Positions 25,182-32,097 of a stretch of 53,465 nt of DNA are shown here, piece after piece; the stretch's first letter is position 1, and the number at the start of each line of letters is the position of its first letter. Source of the DNA: Trebonia sp036501515 (lineage in GTDB: Bacteria; Actinomycetota; Actinomycetes; Streptosporangiales; Streptosporangiaceae); contig DASYAD010000039.1 of NCBI GenBank assembly GCA_036501515.1, forward strand, positions 1 through 53,465, in the 5' to 3' direction. A program made the translations under genes and the position numbers. Under the pieces are notes generated by a model. It had not been told where the DNA came from, did no database searches, and saw only the letters and a list, made by a program, of their open reading frames with translations.

Positions 25182-25601
25182 GTGACCGAAGACACCGCCG
25201 CGGCGACGGCACCCCCAGGGGGCCGCGAGACCGCAGACTACGTGCAGGTCAGAATGCCGGCCGAGAGCGCCTACCTGTCCGTGCTGCGCACCGCCGCCGC
25301 CGGGCTCGCCGCCCGCCTCGACTTCACCCTCGACGAGATCGAGGACCTGCGCATCGCGATTGACGAGGCGTGCGCGATGCTGCTCGCGCAAGCCATTCCC
25401 GGCACCGACCTGGAGTGCGTCTTCGAGCTCGGCGCCGACCTGGTGACCATCACCGTCTCCGTGACCGCGGCGGAGGCGGCGATACCTGCCAGGGACACGT
25501 TCGCGTGGACGGTACTGTCCGCGCTCGCGGGGACCGTCAGCTCACGGCTCGGTCCCGACGACCGGGTCTCGATCGTCCTCGCCAAGCGCCGGGGCGGATG
25601 A
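25182..25601 (+). CDS. anti-sigma factor serine kinase-like ATP-binding protein (RsbW type)
   Basis: The 139-residue protein has a HATPase_c_2 fold with the N-box-like segment LDEIEDLRIAIDEACAMLL and a central strand DLVTITVSV. Such proteins bind a SigB/SigF-type sigma factor and block it, and release it when an unphosphorylated anti-anti-sigma factor appears. The gene lies one base before the cognate-type sigma factor gene, so the pair is a coupled switch. The GTG follows GGAGAG by about four bases. The second ATP-lid glycine motif is weak, so kinase activity may be reduced. No anti-anti-sigma gene is present in the window. Confidence 0.8.
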   Translation: MTEDTAAATAPPGGRETADYVQVRMPAESAYLSVLRTAAAGLAARLDFTLDEIEDLRIAIDEACAMLLAQAIPGTDLECVFELGADLVTITVSVTAAEAAIPARDTFAWTVLSALAGTVSSRLGPDDRVSIVLAKRRGG

Positions 25602-25602
25602 G

Positions 25603-26472
25603 TTGAGCAGCGAATACGAGGTCCAAGTGACTGACGAGTTCGAGGTCGAGGTCGAGGTCGAGGTTACGGTCACCGAGGAGACGCCGCCGCCGCTACCGCG
25701 GTCCGAGCACTCCTCACCCGACCGGACGCAGGCCAGGGAGCTGTTCGAGCGGATCAACCAGCTGCCAGCCGACGACCCGGAGCGCGCCAGGATCAGGGCC
25801 ACCCTGGTCGAGCTGCACCTGCCGCTTGTCGAGTACCTGGCGCGGCGGTTCCGCAACCGGGGCGAGTGGCTCGACGACCTCACCCAGGTCGCGACCATCG
25901 GCCTGATCAAGTCCATCGACCGGTTCGACCTGGAGCGCGGCGTGGAGTTCTCCACGTACGCCACGCCCACCATCGTCGGCGAGATCAAGCGCCACTTCAG
26001 AGACAAGGGCTGGGCCGTCCGCGTGCCGCGGCGGCTGCAGGAGCTCAAGCTGTCGCTGACCAAGGCGATCGGCGAGCTGGCGCAGCGGGAAGGGCGCGCG
26101 CCCACGGTCAGCGAGCTCGCCGCGCACCTGCAGATGACCGAGGAAGAGGTGCTCGAGGGCCTCGAGTCGGCCAACGCGTACTCGACCGTGTCACTCGACG
26201 CACCGGACTCGGGCGACGAGGACGCGCCGGCGGTAGCCGACTCGCTCGGCATGATCGACGAGGCCCTGGAGGGCGTGGAGTACCGCGAGTCGCTGAAGCC
26301 GCTGCTCGAGCGGCTGCCGCCGCGGGAGAAGAAGATCCTGCTGCTGCGCTTCTTCGGGAACATGACCCAGTCGCAGATCGCGGCCGAGCTCGGCATCTCC
26401 CAGATGCACGTGTCCCGGCTGCTCGCCAGGACGCTCACCCAGCTCCGCGAAGGGCTAACGGTCGACGATTGA
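25603..26472 (+). CDS. RNA polymerase sigma factor, SigB/SigF/SigG family
   Basis: This 289-residue alternative sigma factor has regions 2, 3 and 4: YLARRFRNRGEWLDDLTQVATIGLIKSIDRFD and FSTYATPTIVGEIKRHFRDKGW (region 2), REGRAPTVSELAAHL (region 3) and LPPREKKILLLRFF ... QSQIAAELGISQMHVSRLLAR (region 4). It directs general-stress or differentiation genes in actinomycetes. It starts at TTG 25603, one base after the anti-sigma stop; a GTG at 25627 is an alternative. The acidic N-terminus contains a short (Glu-Val) repeat encoded by tandem GAGGTC hexamers (about 25638-25661). Control is presumably by partner switching with the upstream protein. Confidence 0.88.
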   Translation: MSSEYEVQVTDEFEVEVEVEVTVTEETPPPLPRSEHSSPDRTQARELFERINQLPADDPERARIRATLVELHLPLVEYLARRFRNRGEWLDDLTQVATIGLIKSIDRFDLERGVEFSTYATPTIVGEIKRHFRDKGWAVRVPRRLQELKLSLTKAIGELAQREGRAPTVSELAAHLQMTEEEVLEGLESANAYSTVSLDAPDSGDEDAPAVADSLGMIDEALEGVEYRESLKPLLERLPPREKKILLLRFFGNMTQSQIAAELGISQMHVSRLLARTLTQLREGLTVDD

Positions 26473-26532
26473 ACTCTCTTTCTGACGGGAGCAGCTCAGC
26501 AATTTTCGCTGGAAGGTCAGAAAAGAGAGTTC
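26471..26532. terminator. long inverted repeat between convergent genes
   Basis: GAACTCTCTTTCTGAC (26471-26486) pairs with 26516-26532 on the same strand, with one extra A in the right arm. An inner CAGC/GCTG hairpin sits in the 29-base loop. The left arm overlaps the sigma factor stop codon. It is placed to end both the sigma factor transcript and that of the convergent membrane protein gene. Confidence 0.65.
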
Positions 26533-26544
26533 ATGAAGGGGCGC

Positions 26545-26946
26545 TTAGCGCTCGCGGTTCAGGGCCCGCAGGCTCGTCGGCGCGAACAGCCCGGCGAGGC
26601 CTGCGAGGCCGAATACCAGCGCGGGCGCGCCCCACTCGTAGCGCTGCGCCTGCAGCAGCCAGATCGCGATCAAGATGGTGAAGAGCTGGACCATCACGGC
26701 CGGGGTGCGGCTCCACGGGCGTGCGCGGGCGACGCCAGATCCGATCCAGGCCACGCCGGCCGCGACGATGACCTCGACCACGGTGAGCCCGATCGCGTTC
26801 CCGGTCGTCCAGGCCTGGCCCGACGCCGCGTCAACGAGGTTGAACACGACCGACACAAGCAGACCGGCCGCCTCCGCGGCCAGGGCCGCGGCAGCCACCC
26901 GGAGCATCGGCGTCGCGTGTCCGACTGCGGTCCAACGCATACCCAT
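26545..26946 (-). CDS. small integral membrane protein
   Basis: The 133-residue protein has about four hydrophobic segments (near 18-38, 48-70, 82-100 and 105-122) with positively charged ends, including a C-terminal APTSLRALNRER. It belongs to the actinobacterial hypothetical membrane proteins with no assigned function. The ATG at 26946 has AAAAGGATG about seven bases upstream. It is divergent from the diacylglycerol-kinase-like gene with only 38 bases between starts. Confidence 0.75.
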   Translation of the reverse strand: MGMRWTAVGHATPMLRVAAAALAAEAAGLLVSVVFNLVDAASGQAWTTGNAIGLTVVEVIVAAGVAWIGSGVARARPWSRTPAVMVQLFTILIAIWLLQAQRYEWGAPALVFGLAGLAGLFAPTSLRALNRER

Positions 26947-26984
26947 AGTGTCGCATCCTTTTCGGCACCGTTAACCTGAGCATC

Positions 26985-27908
26985 GTGCGCGCGCTGCTGA
27001 TCATCAACCCTCGCGCGACTTCCATGACCGGGCGCGATGCCGGCCTGGTGGTCCGCGCACTCGGCTCCCGGCTGGAACTAGTTACCAGACAGACAGAATA
27101 TCGCGGACACGCGGGCAAGCTCGCGGCCGAGTCCGCGGCCCAGGGATACGACCTGGTCGTGACCTTCAGCGGCGACGGAACGGTGAACGAGGTCGTCAAC
27201 GGGCTGATGCGGATCGCCGACCCGGCCGCCCGCCCTGCCCTCGCCACGGTGCCAGGCGGGAGCGCCAACGTGTTCGCCCGCACGCTCGGCCTGCCCGCCG
27301 ACGCGGGCACCGCCGTGCAGCGCATCCTGGCGGCCGTCGCGGACGGGCGGCGCCGTAAGATCGGGCTCGGGCTCGCCGGCGAGCGCTACTTCACCTTCAG
27401 TGCCGGCCTCGGCATCGACGCGGAGGTCATCGGGGACATGGAACGGCAGCGGGCGCACGGCCGCCGCGCCACGGTGGCGGCGTACCTGCGCACCACCGTG
27501 CGCCGGTACTACCGCACGGACCGCCGCCACCCCGCCCTCACCCTCCGCGTTCCCGGCCAGCCCCCGGTGAGCGCACTGTTCGCCGGGGTGGTCACCAACA
27601 GCTCGCCGTGGACCTACCTGGGCAACCACCCCGTGCGGCCCGCGCACACGGACTTCAGCTCGGGACTGGACATGTTCGCGCTGCGGCGGCTGCGGACGCT
27701 CACCACGCTGGCGGCGCTCGGGCACATGATGCGGTCGAACGAGGGAGAGCCGCCGACCGGGCGCGATGTGGTCAGCGCGTCCGCGCTGAGCGAGGTCGCC
27801 TTCGAGGCCGACCGCCCGATCGCGTACCACATCGACGGCGAGTATCTCGGGGAGACTGAGTCGGTCGCGTTTCGGTTTGTGCCCGGCGCACTGTGTGTAA
27901 TAGCGTGA
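26985..27908 (+). CDS. diacylglycerol/lipid kinase family protein
   Basis: This 307-residue protein has the DAGK catalytic fold: the nucleotide-binding FSGDGTVNEVVNGL near residues 61-74, PGGSANVFARTLGLP near 88-102, and a C-terminal beta domain. It phosphorylates diacylglycerol or another lipid such as a long-chain alcohol at the cytoplasmic face of the membrane. TAACCT (26972-26977) lies seven bases before the GTG start, so the mRNA is probably leaderless. Relatives include DgkB and the mycobacterial Rv2252 type. The exact lipid is unknown. Confidence 0.87.
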   Translation: MRALLIINPRATSMTGRDAGLVVRALGSRLELVTRQTEYRGHAGKLAAESAAQGYDLVVTFSGDGTVNEVVNGLMRIADPAARPALATVPGGSANVFARTLGLPADAGTAVQRILAAVADGRRRKIGLGLAGERYFTFSAGLGIDAEVIGDMERQRAHGRRATVAAYLRTTVRRYYRTDRRHPALTLRVPGQPPVSALFAGVVTNSSPWTYLGNHPVRPAHTDFSSGLDMFALRRLRTLTTLAALGHMMRSNEGEPPTGRDVVSASALSEVAFEADRPIAYHIDGEYLGETESVAFRFVPGALCVIA

Positions 27909-28237
27909 CGAATCTCTCTTACTGTGATGGATCTGACATAAAAATCAGCTTTCATGTTTGCCGCGCCCCCTTGCGCTGACTCAGCCCGGTTGAGAGGCTT
28001 GTTCCGGTGCCTGGGGTGACACAACTCAGCGCGTTCGAACATGGCTGACGCTGGAGGGTCACTCTCCGGAGCGAGGGCCGGCGAACCAACACCGGGTCGC
28101 GATCCACTTGGCACCACCAAGATCGGGAATAACGCAATGTCCCGACATATGGCTTAGCTCGTGAATTACTTCACAAGCGCGAAGTGGCGTGTGGCGGCCT
28201 CACCGATGACCAGCTGCTACGCCGAGAAGGGGACACC
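27909..28237. other. 329-bp regulatory region upstream of whiB1
   Basis: No gene is supported. A CRP-type palindrome is at 28160-28175. The region between about 27909 and 28000 is AT-richer. AAGGGG lies seven bases before the whiB1 ATG. No tRNA or riboswitch structure was recognised. Confidence 0.4.
28160..28175. promoter_or_regulatory. CRP/cAMP receptor-type binding site upstream of whiB1
   Basis: CGTGA-N6-TCACA here matches the CRP consensus with one mismatch. It lies 63-78 bases before the whiB1 start codon. Cyclic-AMP receptor protein control of whiB1 is established in M. tuberculosis (Rv3676), so conservation of this site is meaningful. It is the near twin of the site at 22007-22022. 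Confidence 0.7.
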
Positions 28238-28492
28238 ATGGACTGGCGCCACATAGCCGCCTGCCGTGAGGTTGATCCGGAGCTGTTCTTCCCGATCGGA
28301 AACAGCGGCCCCGCGCTCTACCAGATCGAAGAAGCCAAGCAGGTCTGCCGCCGCTGCACGGTGGTTGACGAGTGCCTGCGCTGGGCGATCGACTCCGGGC
28401 AGGACGCCGGCGTCTGGGGCGGCATGAGCGAGGACGAGCGGCGCGCGGTCAAGCGCCGTACGCTCCGGCTGCGTGCCAGGGCCGGGGTCTAG
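28238..28492 (+). CDS. whiB1: WhiB1-type Fe-S transcriptional regulator
   Basis: The 84-residue protein matches M. tuberculosis WhiB1 in length and layout. Cysteines at 9, 37, 40 and 46 bind a nitric-oxide-sensitive [4Fe-4S] cluster; the MDWRH start, PELFFPIGNSGPA segment, GVWGG turn and basic tail (RRAVKRRTLRLRARAG) are all present. WhiB1 binds the principal sigma factor region 4 and modulates transcription; it is essential in mycobacteria. The ATG at 28238 has AAGGGG upstream. A CRP-type site lies in the promoter region. Its stop is two bases from the stop of the convergent pdtaS gene, the same neighbour as in mycobacteria. Confidence 0.95.
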   Translation: MDWRHIAACREVDPELFFPIGNSGPALYQIEEAKQVCRRCTVVDECLRWAIDSGQDAGVWGGMSEDERRAVKRRTLRLRARAGV

Positions 28493-28494
28493 CC

Positions 28495-30000
28495 CTACTT
28501 CGGCTCATAGCGGACCGGCAGGTCGACGACGGCGATCGTCCCTCCGCCGGCCCGCGGGCGCAGGCTGATCTGGCCGCCGAGCTCACCTTCAACCAGGGTC
28601 CGCACGATCTGCAGGCCGAGGCTCTTGGTGTTCTCGAGGTCGAAGTCCGGCGGAAGGCCGGCCCCGCTGTCGGTCACCGTCACCGTCAGCAGCTCAGGGG
28701 CCCGGGCAGCCTGTACCTCGATGATCCCCGCGTCGCCGGCGGGCAGCCGGTGCGCCTGCCCGAACCCGTGCTGCAGGGCATTCTGCAGCAGCTCGGTGAG
28801 CACCATCGCCAGCGGCGTCGCCACCGTGGCCGGCAGCATACCGAACTGACCGGTGATCTTGGGCGTCACCCGCACCTCGGGCGAGGACACCTCGCCGGCC
28901 ATCATCGCCACCCGGTCGGCGACGTCGTCGAAGTCTACGATCTCTTCCGGCGCGTGCGACAGCGTTTCGTGCACGATGGCGATCGAGCCGACGCGGCGCA
29001 CCGCCTCCTGCAGCGCCGCCCGCGCCTCCGGCGAGTTGAGCCGCCTGGCCTGCAGGCGCAGCAGCGCGGCGACCGTCTGCAGGTTGTTCTTGACCCGGTG
29101 ATGGATCTCCCTGATTGTCGCTTCCTTGGTCAGCAGCTCGCGCTCGCGGCGGCGCAGCTCGGTGACGTCCCGGACCATGACCAGCGCGCCGGTCCGCTGC
29201 CCGCCGACCACCAGCGGGATCGAGCGGAGCTGCACCACCGTGCCGTTGACGTCGATCTCGGTCTCCCGCGGCGCCCTGCCCCTGGTCACCAGCATCAGCG
29301 ACTCGTCGACGGGGGCGCCGGTCGCCGCCAGCTGCGCCGTGGAGCTGCCGAGCTCGGCCCCCATCAGGTCCGCCTGGAACCCCAGCCTGCGGTAGGCGGA
29401 CTGCGCGTTGGGGCTGGCGAAGGTGACCCGGCCCGCCGCGTCAAGCCGGAGCAGGCCGTCGCCGACGCGCGGGGAACGCACGAGCGTCGTCTCGTGGCCC
29501 GGGTGCGGGAACGTGCCCTCGGACACCATCCGCGACAGGTCGTCGGCGCCCGCCAGGTAGGTGAGCTCCAGGCGGCTTGGCGTGCGCGCGCCGTTCAGGT
29601 TGGTCGACCGCTCGATGACCCCGATCACCCGGCCGTTCCTCGTCACCGGGATGGCCTCGGCCCGCACCGGGACGCCAGATGTCCAGTCGGGGTCGCTTTC
29701 CCTGTGAATGCGCCGCTCGACCCGGGCGGTGTCGAGCACGGGCCGCTCACCGGGGGCCAGCTGCGAACCCACCACGTCGTCGGGGAACGAAGTCGGCCCC
29801 GTCGTCGGCCGCATCTGCGCCACCGCGACCCAGCCCGTGTTCAGTGTGCCCTCCGGCGAGCGCAGCGGCACCCACAGGATGAGGTCGGCGAACGACAGGT
29901 CGGCCAGCAGCTGCCAGTCCGAGACCAGAGAGTGCAGCCACTCCAGCTCGGGGGCGGACAGGCTGGTCAGGTTTCTCGCGAGGTCACTGAGCGTTGGCAC
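28495..30000 (-). CDS. pdtaS: cytoplasmic sensor histidine kinase PdtaS-like (GAF-PAS-HisKA_2)
   Basis: This 501-residue soluble kinase has an N-terminal GAF-like domain (about 30-150), a PAS domain (about 178-285) and a HisKA_2 domain with EIHHRVKNNLQTV (His300/301), followed by an ATPase domain with TELLQNALQHGF and a G box (LGLQIVRTLV). It matches mycobacterial PdtaS (Rv3220c), which with the RNA-binding antiterminator PdtaR senses copper and nitric oxide in mycobacteria. pdtaR is not in this window. It is convergent with whiB1, as in mycobacteria. The GTG at 30000 begins the conserved MPTLSDLAR sequence. Confidence 0.9.
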   Translation of the reverse strand: MPTLSDLARNLTSLSAPELEWLHSLVSDWQLLADLSFADLILWVPLRSPEGTLNTGWVAVAQMRPTTGPTSFPDDVVGSQLAPGERPVLDTARVERRIHRESDPDWTSGVPVRAEAIPVTRNGRVIGVIERSTNLNGARTPSRLELTYLAGADDLSRMVSEGTFPHPGHETTLVRSPRVGDGLLRLDAAGRVTFASPNAQSAYRRLGFQADLMGAELGSSTAQLAATGAPVDESLMLVTRGRAPRETEIDVNGTVVQLRSIPLVVGGQRTGALVMVRDVTELRRRERELLTKEATIREIHHRVKNNLQTVAALLRLQARRLNSPEARAALQEAVRRVGSIAIVHETLSHAPEEIVDFDDVADRVAMMAGEVSSPEVRVTPKITGQFGMLPATVATPLAMVLTELLQNALQHGFGQAHRLPAGDAGIIEVQAARAPELLTVTVTDSGAGLPPDFDLENTKSLGLQIVRTLVEGELGGQISLRPRAGGGTIAVVDLPVRYEPK

Positions 30001-30156
30001 ACACCCATGATGTCATGCGCTAGCCGGCCCGATTTTCCCGTGCTGACAGGACATGGCATTGTAGGCGGAACCAAAAACGCGCTCACGTCTACTGGCCGAA
30101 GTGCGGGAACACTGTCATCATGGCCGGAATAACGCAAAAGCGGGGAGGTAGCACTG

Positions 30157-30963
30157 ATGACCGCGTTCCCGATGCCGGCCGAGGAAAACGAAAGCGTGTC
30201 CAGCACGCTCACGGACGCCGCGTCGTCAACTGCCGTGCTCAGGCTGCCCAAGTATTACCAGGTCAAGAAGCAGCTGCTGGACTTCACAGCGGCGATGTCA
30301 CCCGGCAGCCCGGTCCCGCCTGAGCGGGAGCTCGCCCGGCTTTACGGGACGTCGCGGACCACGGTCAGGCAGGCCCTGGCCGAGCTGGTGATCGAGGGCC
30401 GGCTGTTGCGCATGCAGGGCAAGGGCACGTTCGTGGCCAAGCCGAAGGTCGCCCAGCCGCTTGAACTCGCCAGCTACACCGAGGGGATGCGGCAGCACGG
30501 CCTGCACCCCGAGACCAAGATCCTCGATATCGGCTACGTCACCGCCGACGAAGAGCTCGCCACCCTGCTCGACGTCCGGCCAGGCGGCCGCCTGCTGCGC
30601 ATCCACCGGCTGCGGCTCGCGGACGGCGAGCCGATGTCGATCGACACCTCGCACCTGCCCGCGCGCCGGTTCCCCGGCCTGCGGCGGCAGCTTGAGCGGC
30701 ACGCGTCGCTGTACGAGACGCTGCGCACCGGCTACGGCATCCAGCTGGCCGAGGCCGAGGAGACCATCGAGACCGTGCTCGCCGACCCGCACGACGCCCG
30801 GCTGCTCGACGTGGACGCGGGTATCCCGCTGCTGCTGCTGTCGCGGCACGCGATCGACTCCACCGGCCAGCCGGTGGAGTGGGCGCAGTCGTGGTACCGG
30901 GGCGACCGCTACAAGTTCATCACCAGGCTCAAAAGGACATCGCCGGTACGATCGACCCTGTGA
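30157..30963 (+). CDS. dasR: GntR/HutC-family regulator, DasR-like
   Basis: The 268-residue regulator has an N-terminal winged helix (KYYQVKKQLLDFTAAM ... SRTTVRQALAELVIEGRL ... GKGTFVAKPKV) and a C-terminal UTRA effector domain ending in WYRGDRYKFITRLKR. It closely resembles Streptomyces DasR, the N-acetylglucosamine regulator whose ligand is an amino-sugar phosphate. A GGGAGG site precedes the ATG by about seven bases. The stop overlaps the bioD start (GTGA), so a DasR-like regulator is coupled to biotin synthesis here. I found no complete DasR-responsive element in the window. Orthology rather than mere family membership is likely but not certain. Confidence 0.82.
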   Translation: MTAFPMPAEENESVSSTLTDAASSTAVLRLPKYYQVKKQLLDFTAAMSPGSPVPPERELARLYGTSRTTVRQALAELVIEGRLLRMQGKGTFVAKPKVAQPLELASYTEGMRQHGLHPETKILDIGYVTADEELATLLDVRPGGRLLRIHRLRLADGEPMSIDTSHLPARRFPGLRRQLERHASLYETLRTGYGIQLAEAEETIETVLADPHDARLLDVDAGIPLLLLSRHAIDSTGQPVEWAQSWYRGDRYKFITRLKRTSPVRSTL

Positions 30964-31697
30964 TCGAGCCAGGCCAGCCCAATATCTCAGGTCAGCACAG
31001 CATCCTTTTCATCACCGGCACCGGCACTGGTGTCGGCAAGACCGTCGTGACGGCCGCGCTCGCCGCGCTCGCGGCGGCCGCGGGCCGGCGCACCGCCGTG
31101 GTCAAGCTCGCGCAGACGGGCGTCAGCGACCGGGCCGACAGCGATACACCTGACCTGGACACCGTCACCCGGCTGGCCGGCGTCAGCGACACCCGCGAGC
31201 TCGCCCGCTTCCCCGACCCGCTCTCCCCCGAGGCCGCCGCCCGGGTGTCCGGCCTGCCGGAAGCCGATATGGCGGGGGCCCGCACGTTCATCGGCGAACT
31301 CGCCGCCGAGCGGGACCTGGTCCTGGTCGAGGGGGCAGGCGGCCTGCTCGTCCGCTACGACGCGGCCGGCACCACCATCGCCGACGTAGCGGCCGGCCTC
31401 GGCGCTCCCGCGCTTATCGTCACCGCCGCCGGACTGGGCACCCTCAACCACACCGCACTGACCCTGGAAGCCCTCGCGGCCCGCAAGATCCGCTCAGCGG
31501 GCGTCGTGATCGGCAGCTGGCCGCACGATCCCGGCCTGGCCGAGCGGGAGAACCTGAAGGACCTCACCGCGCTGGCGCAGGGCCCGCTGGCCGGCCTGCT
31601 GCCCGAGAGCAGCGGTGTCCTTCCCAGGGCCGAGTTCCTCGCGATGGCCAGAACGAGCCTGGTCCCGGGCCTCGGCGGCAGCCGCAATAGCGGCTAA
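30960..31697 (+). CDS. bioD: dethiobiotin synthetase
   Basis: This 245-residue enzyme forms the ureido ring of dethiobiotin from 7,8-diaminopelargonate, CO2 and ATP in the cytoplasm. The P-loop GTGTGVGKT is at residues 20-28, KLAQTGV supplies the conserved Lys, and VEGAGGLLVR the magnesium-site segment. The GTG at 30960 overlaps the stop of the regulator gene by four bases. An upstream in-frame ATG at 30879 lies inside the regulator gene and adds no family sequence. bioA, bioB and bioF are not in the window, so this is a lone biotin gene. Confidence 0.9.
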   Translation: MIEPGQPNISGQHSILFITGTGTGVGKTVVTAALAALAAAAGRRTAVVKLAQTGVSDRADSDTPDLDTVTRLAGVSDTRELARFPDPLSPEAAARVSGLPEADMAGARTFIGELAAERDLVLVEGAGGLLVRYDAAGTTIADVAAGLGAPALIVTAAGLGTLNHTALTLEALAARKIRSAGVVIGSWPHDPGLAERENLKDLTALAQGPLAGLLPESSGVLPRAEFLAMARTSLVPGLGGSRNSG

Positions 31698-31700
31698 ATC

Positions 31701-31718
31701 ATTAGGATCTTGCCTAAT
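31701..31718. promoter_or_regulatory. ATTAGG-N6-CCTAAT dyad upstream of transporter operon
   Basis: A perfect 6-6-6 inverted repeat lies just after the bioD stop and 62 bases before the DUF3311 start. The nearby bases contain another ATTAG (31739-31743). The position suits an operator for the transporter operon; the regulator is unknown. Confidence 0.4.
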
Positions 31719-31779
31719 AGGGCATTTCGGTAGAACATTAGCGTCACATCCTTCCCGCAATGTTGCCGAGAGGACCCCG

Positions 31780-32097
31780 ATGGCCGTAGCGCCCGTCAGA
31801 ACCCGCAGTGCCGTCGCGGCGCACCCGGTCACTTCGGCCGCCATCGCGCTCTTGGTTGCGGTCGATATCTTTCTCGTCCTCTGGGTGCCGCTCTACGCCC
31901 GGCTCACGCCGAAGTGGGGCGACTTCCCGTTTTTCTACTGGTACCTGCTGATCATCATGCCGGTCACCTCGCTGCTGCTGTGGGTGGCGGCCACGCTCCA
32001 GAAACGGCTCACGGCACCGGCCGGCCCCGTGCCGGCAGAAACTGCACCGCCAGGCGCCGTCCCCGCTAGCGAAGCAGGAAGCGAGGACGTCCAGTGA
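31780..32097 (+). CDS. DUF3311 domain membrane protein (SSS transporter subunit)
   Basis: The 105-residue protein has two membrane helices (about 18-38 and 50-75) with FPFFYWY between and a Pro/Ala-rich tail. DUF3311 proteins sit directly before sodium:solute symporters and are thought to be small accessory subunits. The ATG at 31780 has GAGAGGAC upstream. Its stop overlaps the GTG of the symporter gene (GTGA), which implies translational coupling. The frame runs further upstream but without family sequence. Confidence 0.85.
   Translation: MAVAPVRTRSAVAAHPVTSAAIALLVAVDIFLVLWVPLYARLTPKWGDFPFFYWYLLIIMPVTSLLLWVAATLQKRLTAPAGPVPAETAPPGAVPASEAGSEDVQ

Noticed and set aside
28126..30137. Shared 12-mer GGAATAACGCAA upstream of whiB1 and of the DasR-like gene
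   Set aside because: Many 12-base matches are expected by chance in a window of this size, and the flanks do not align.
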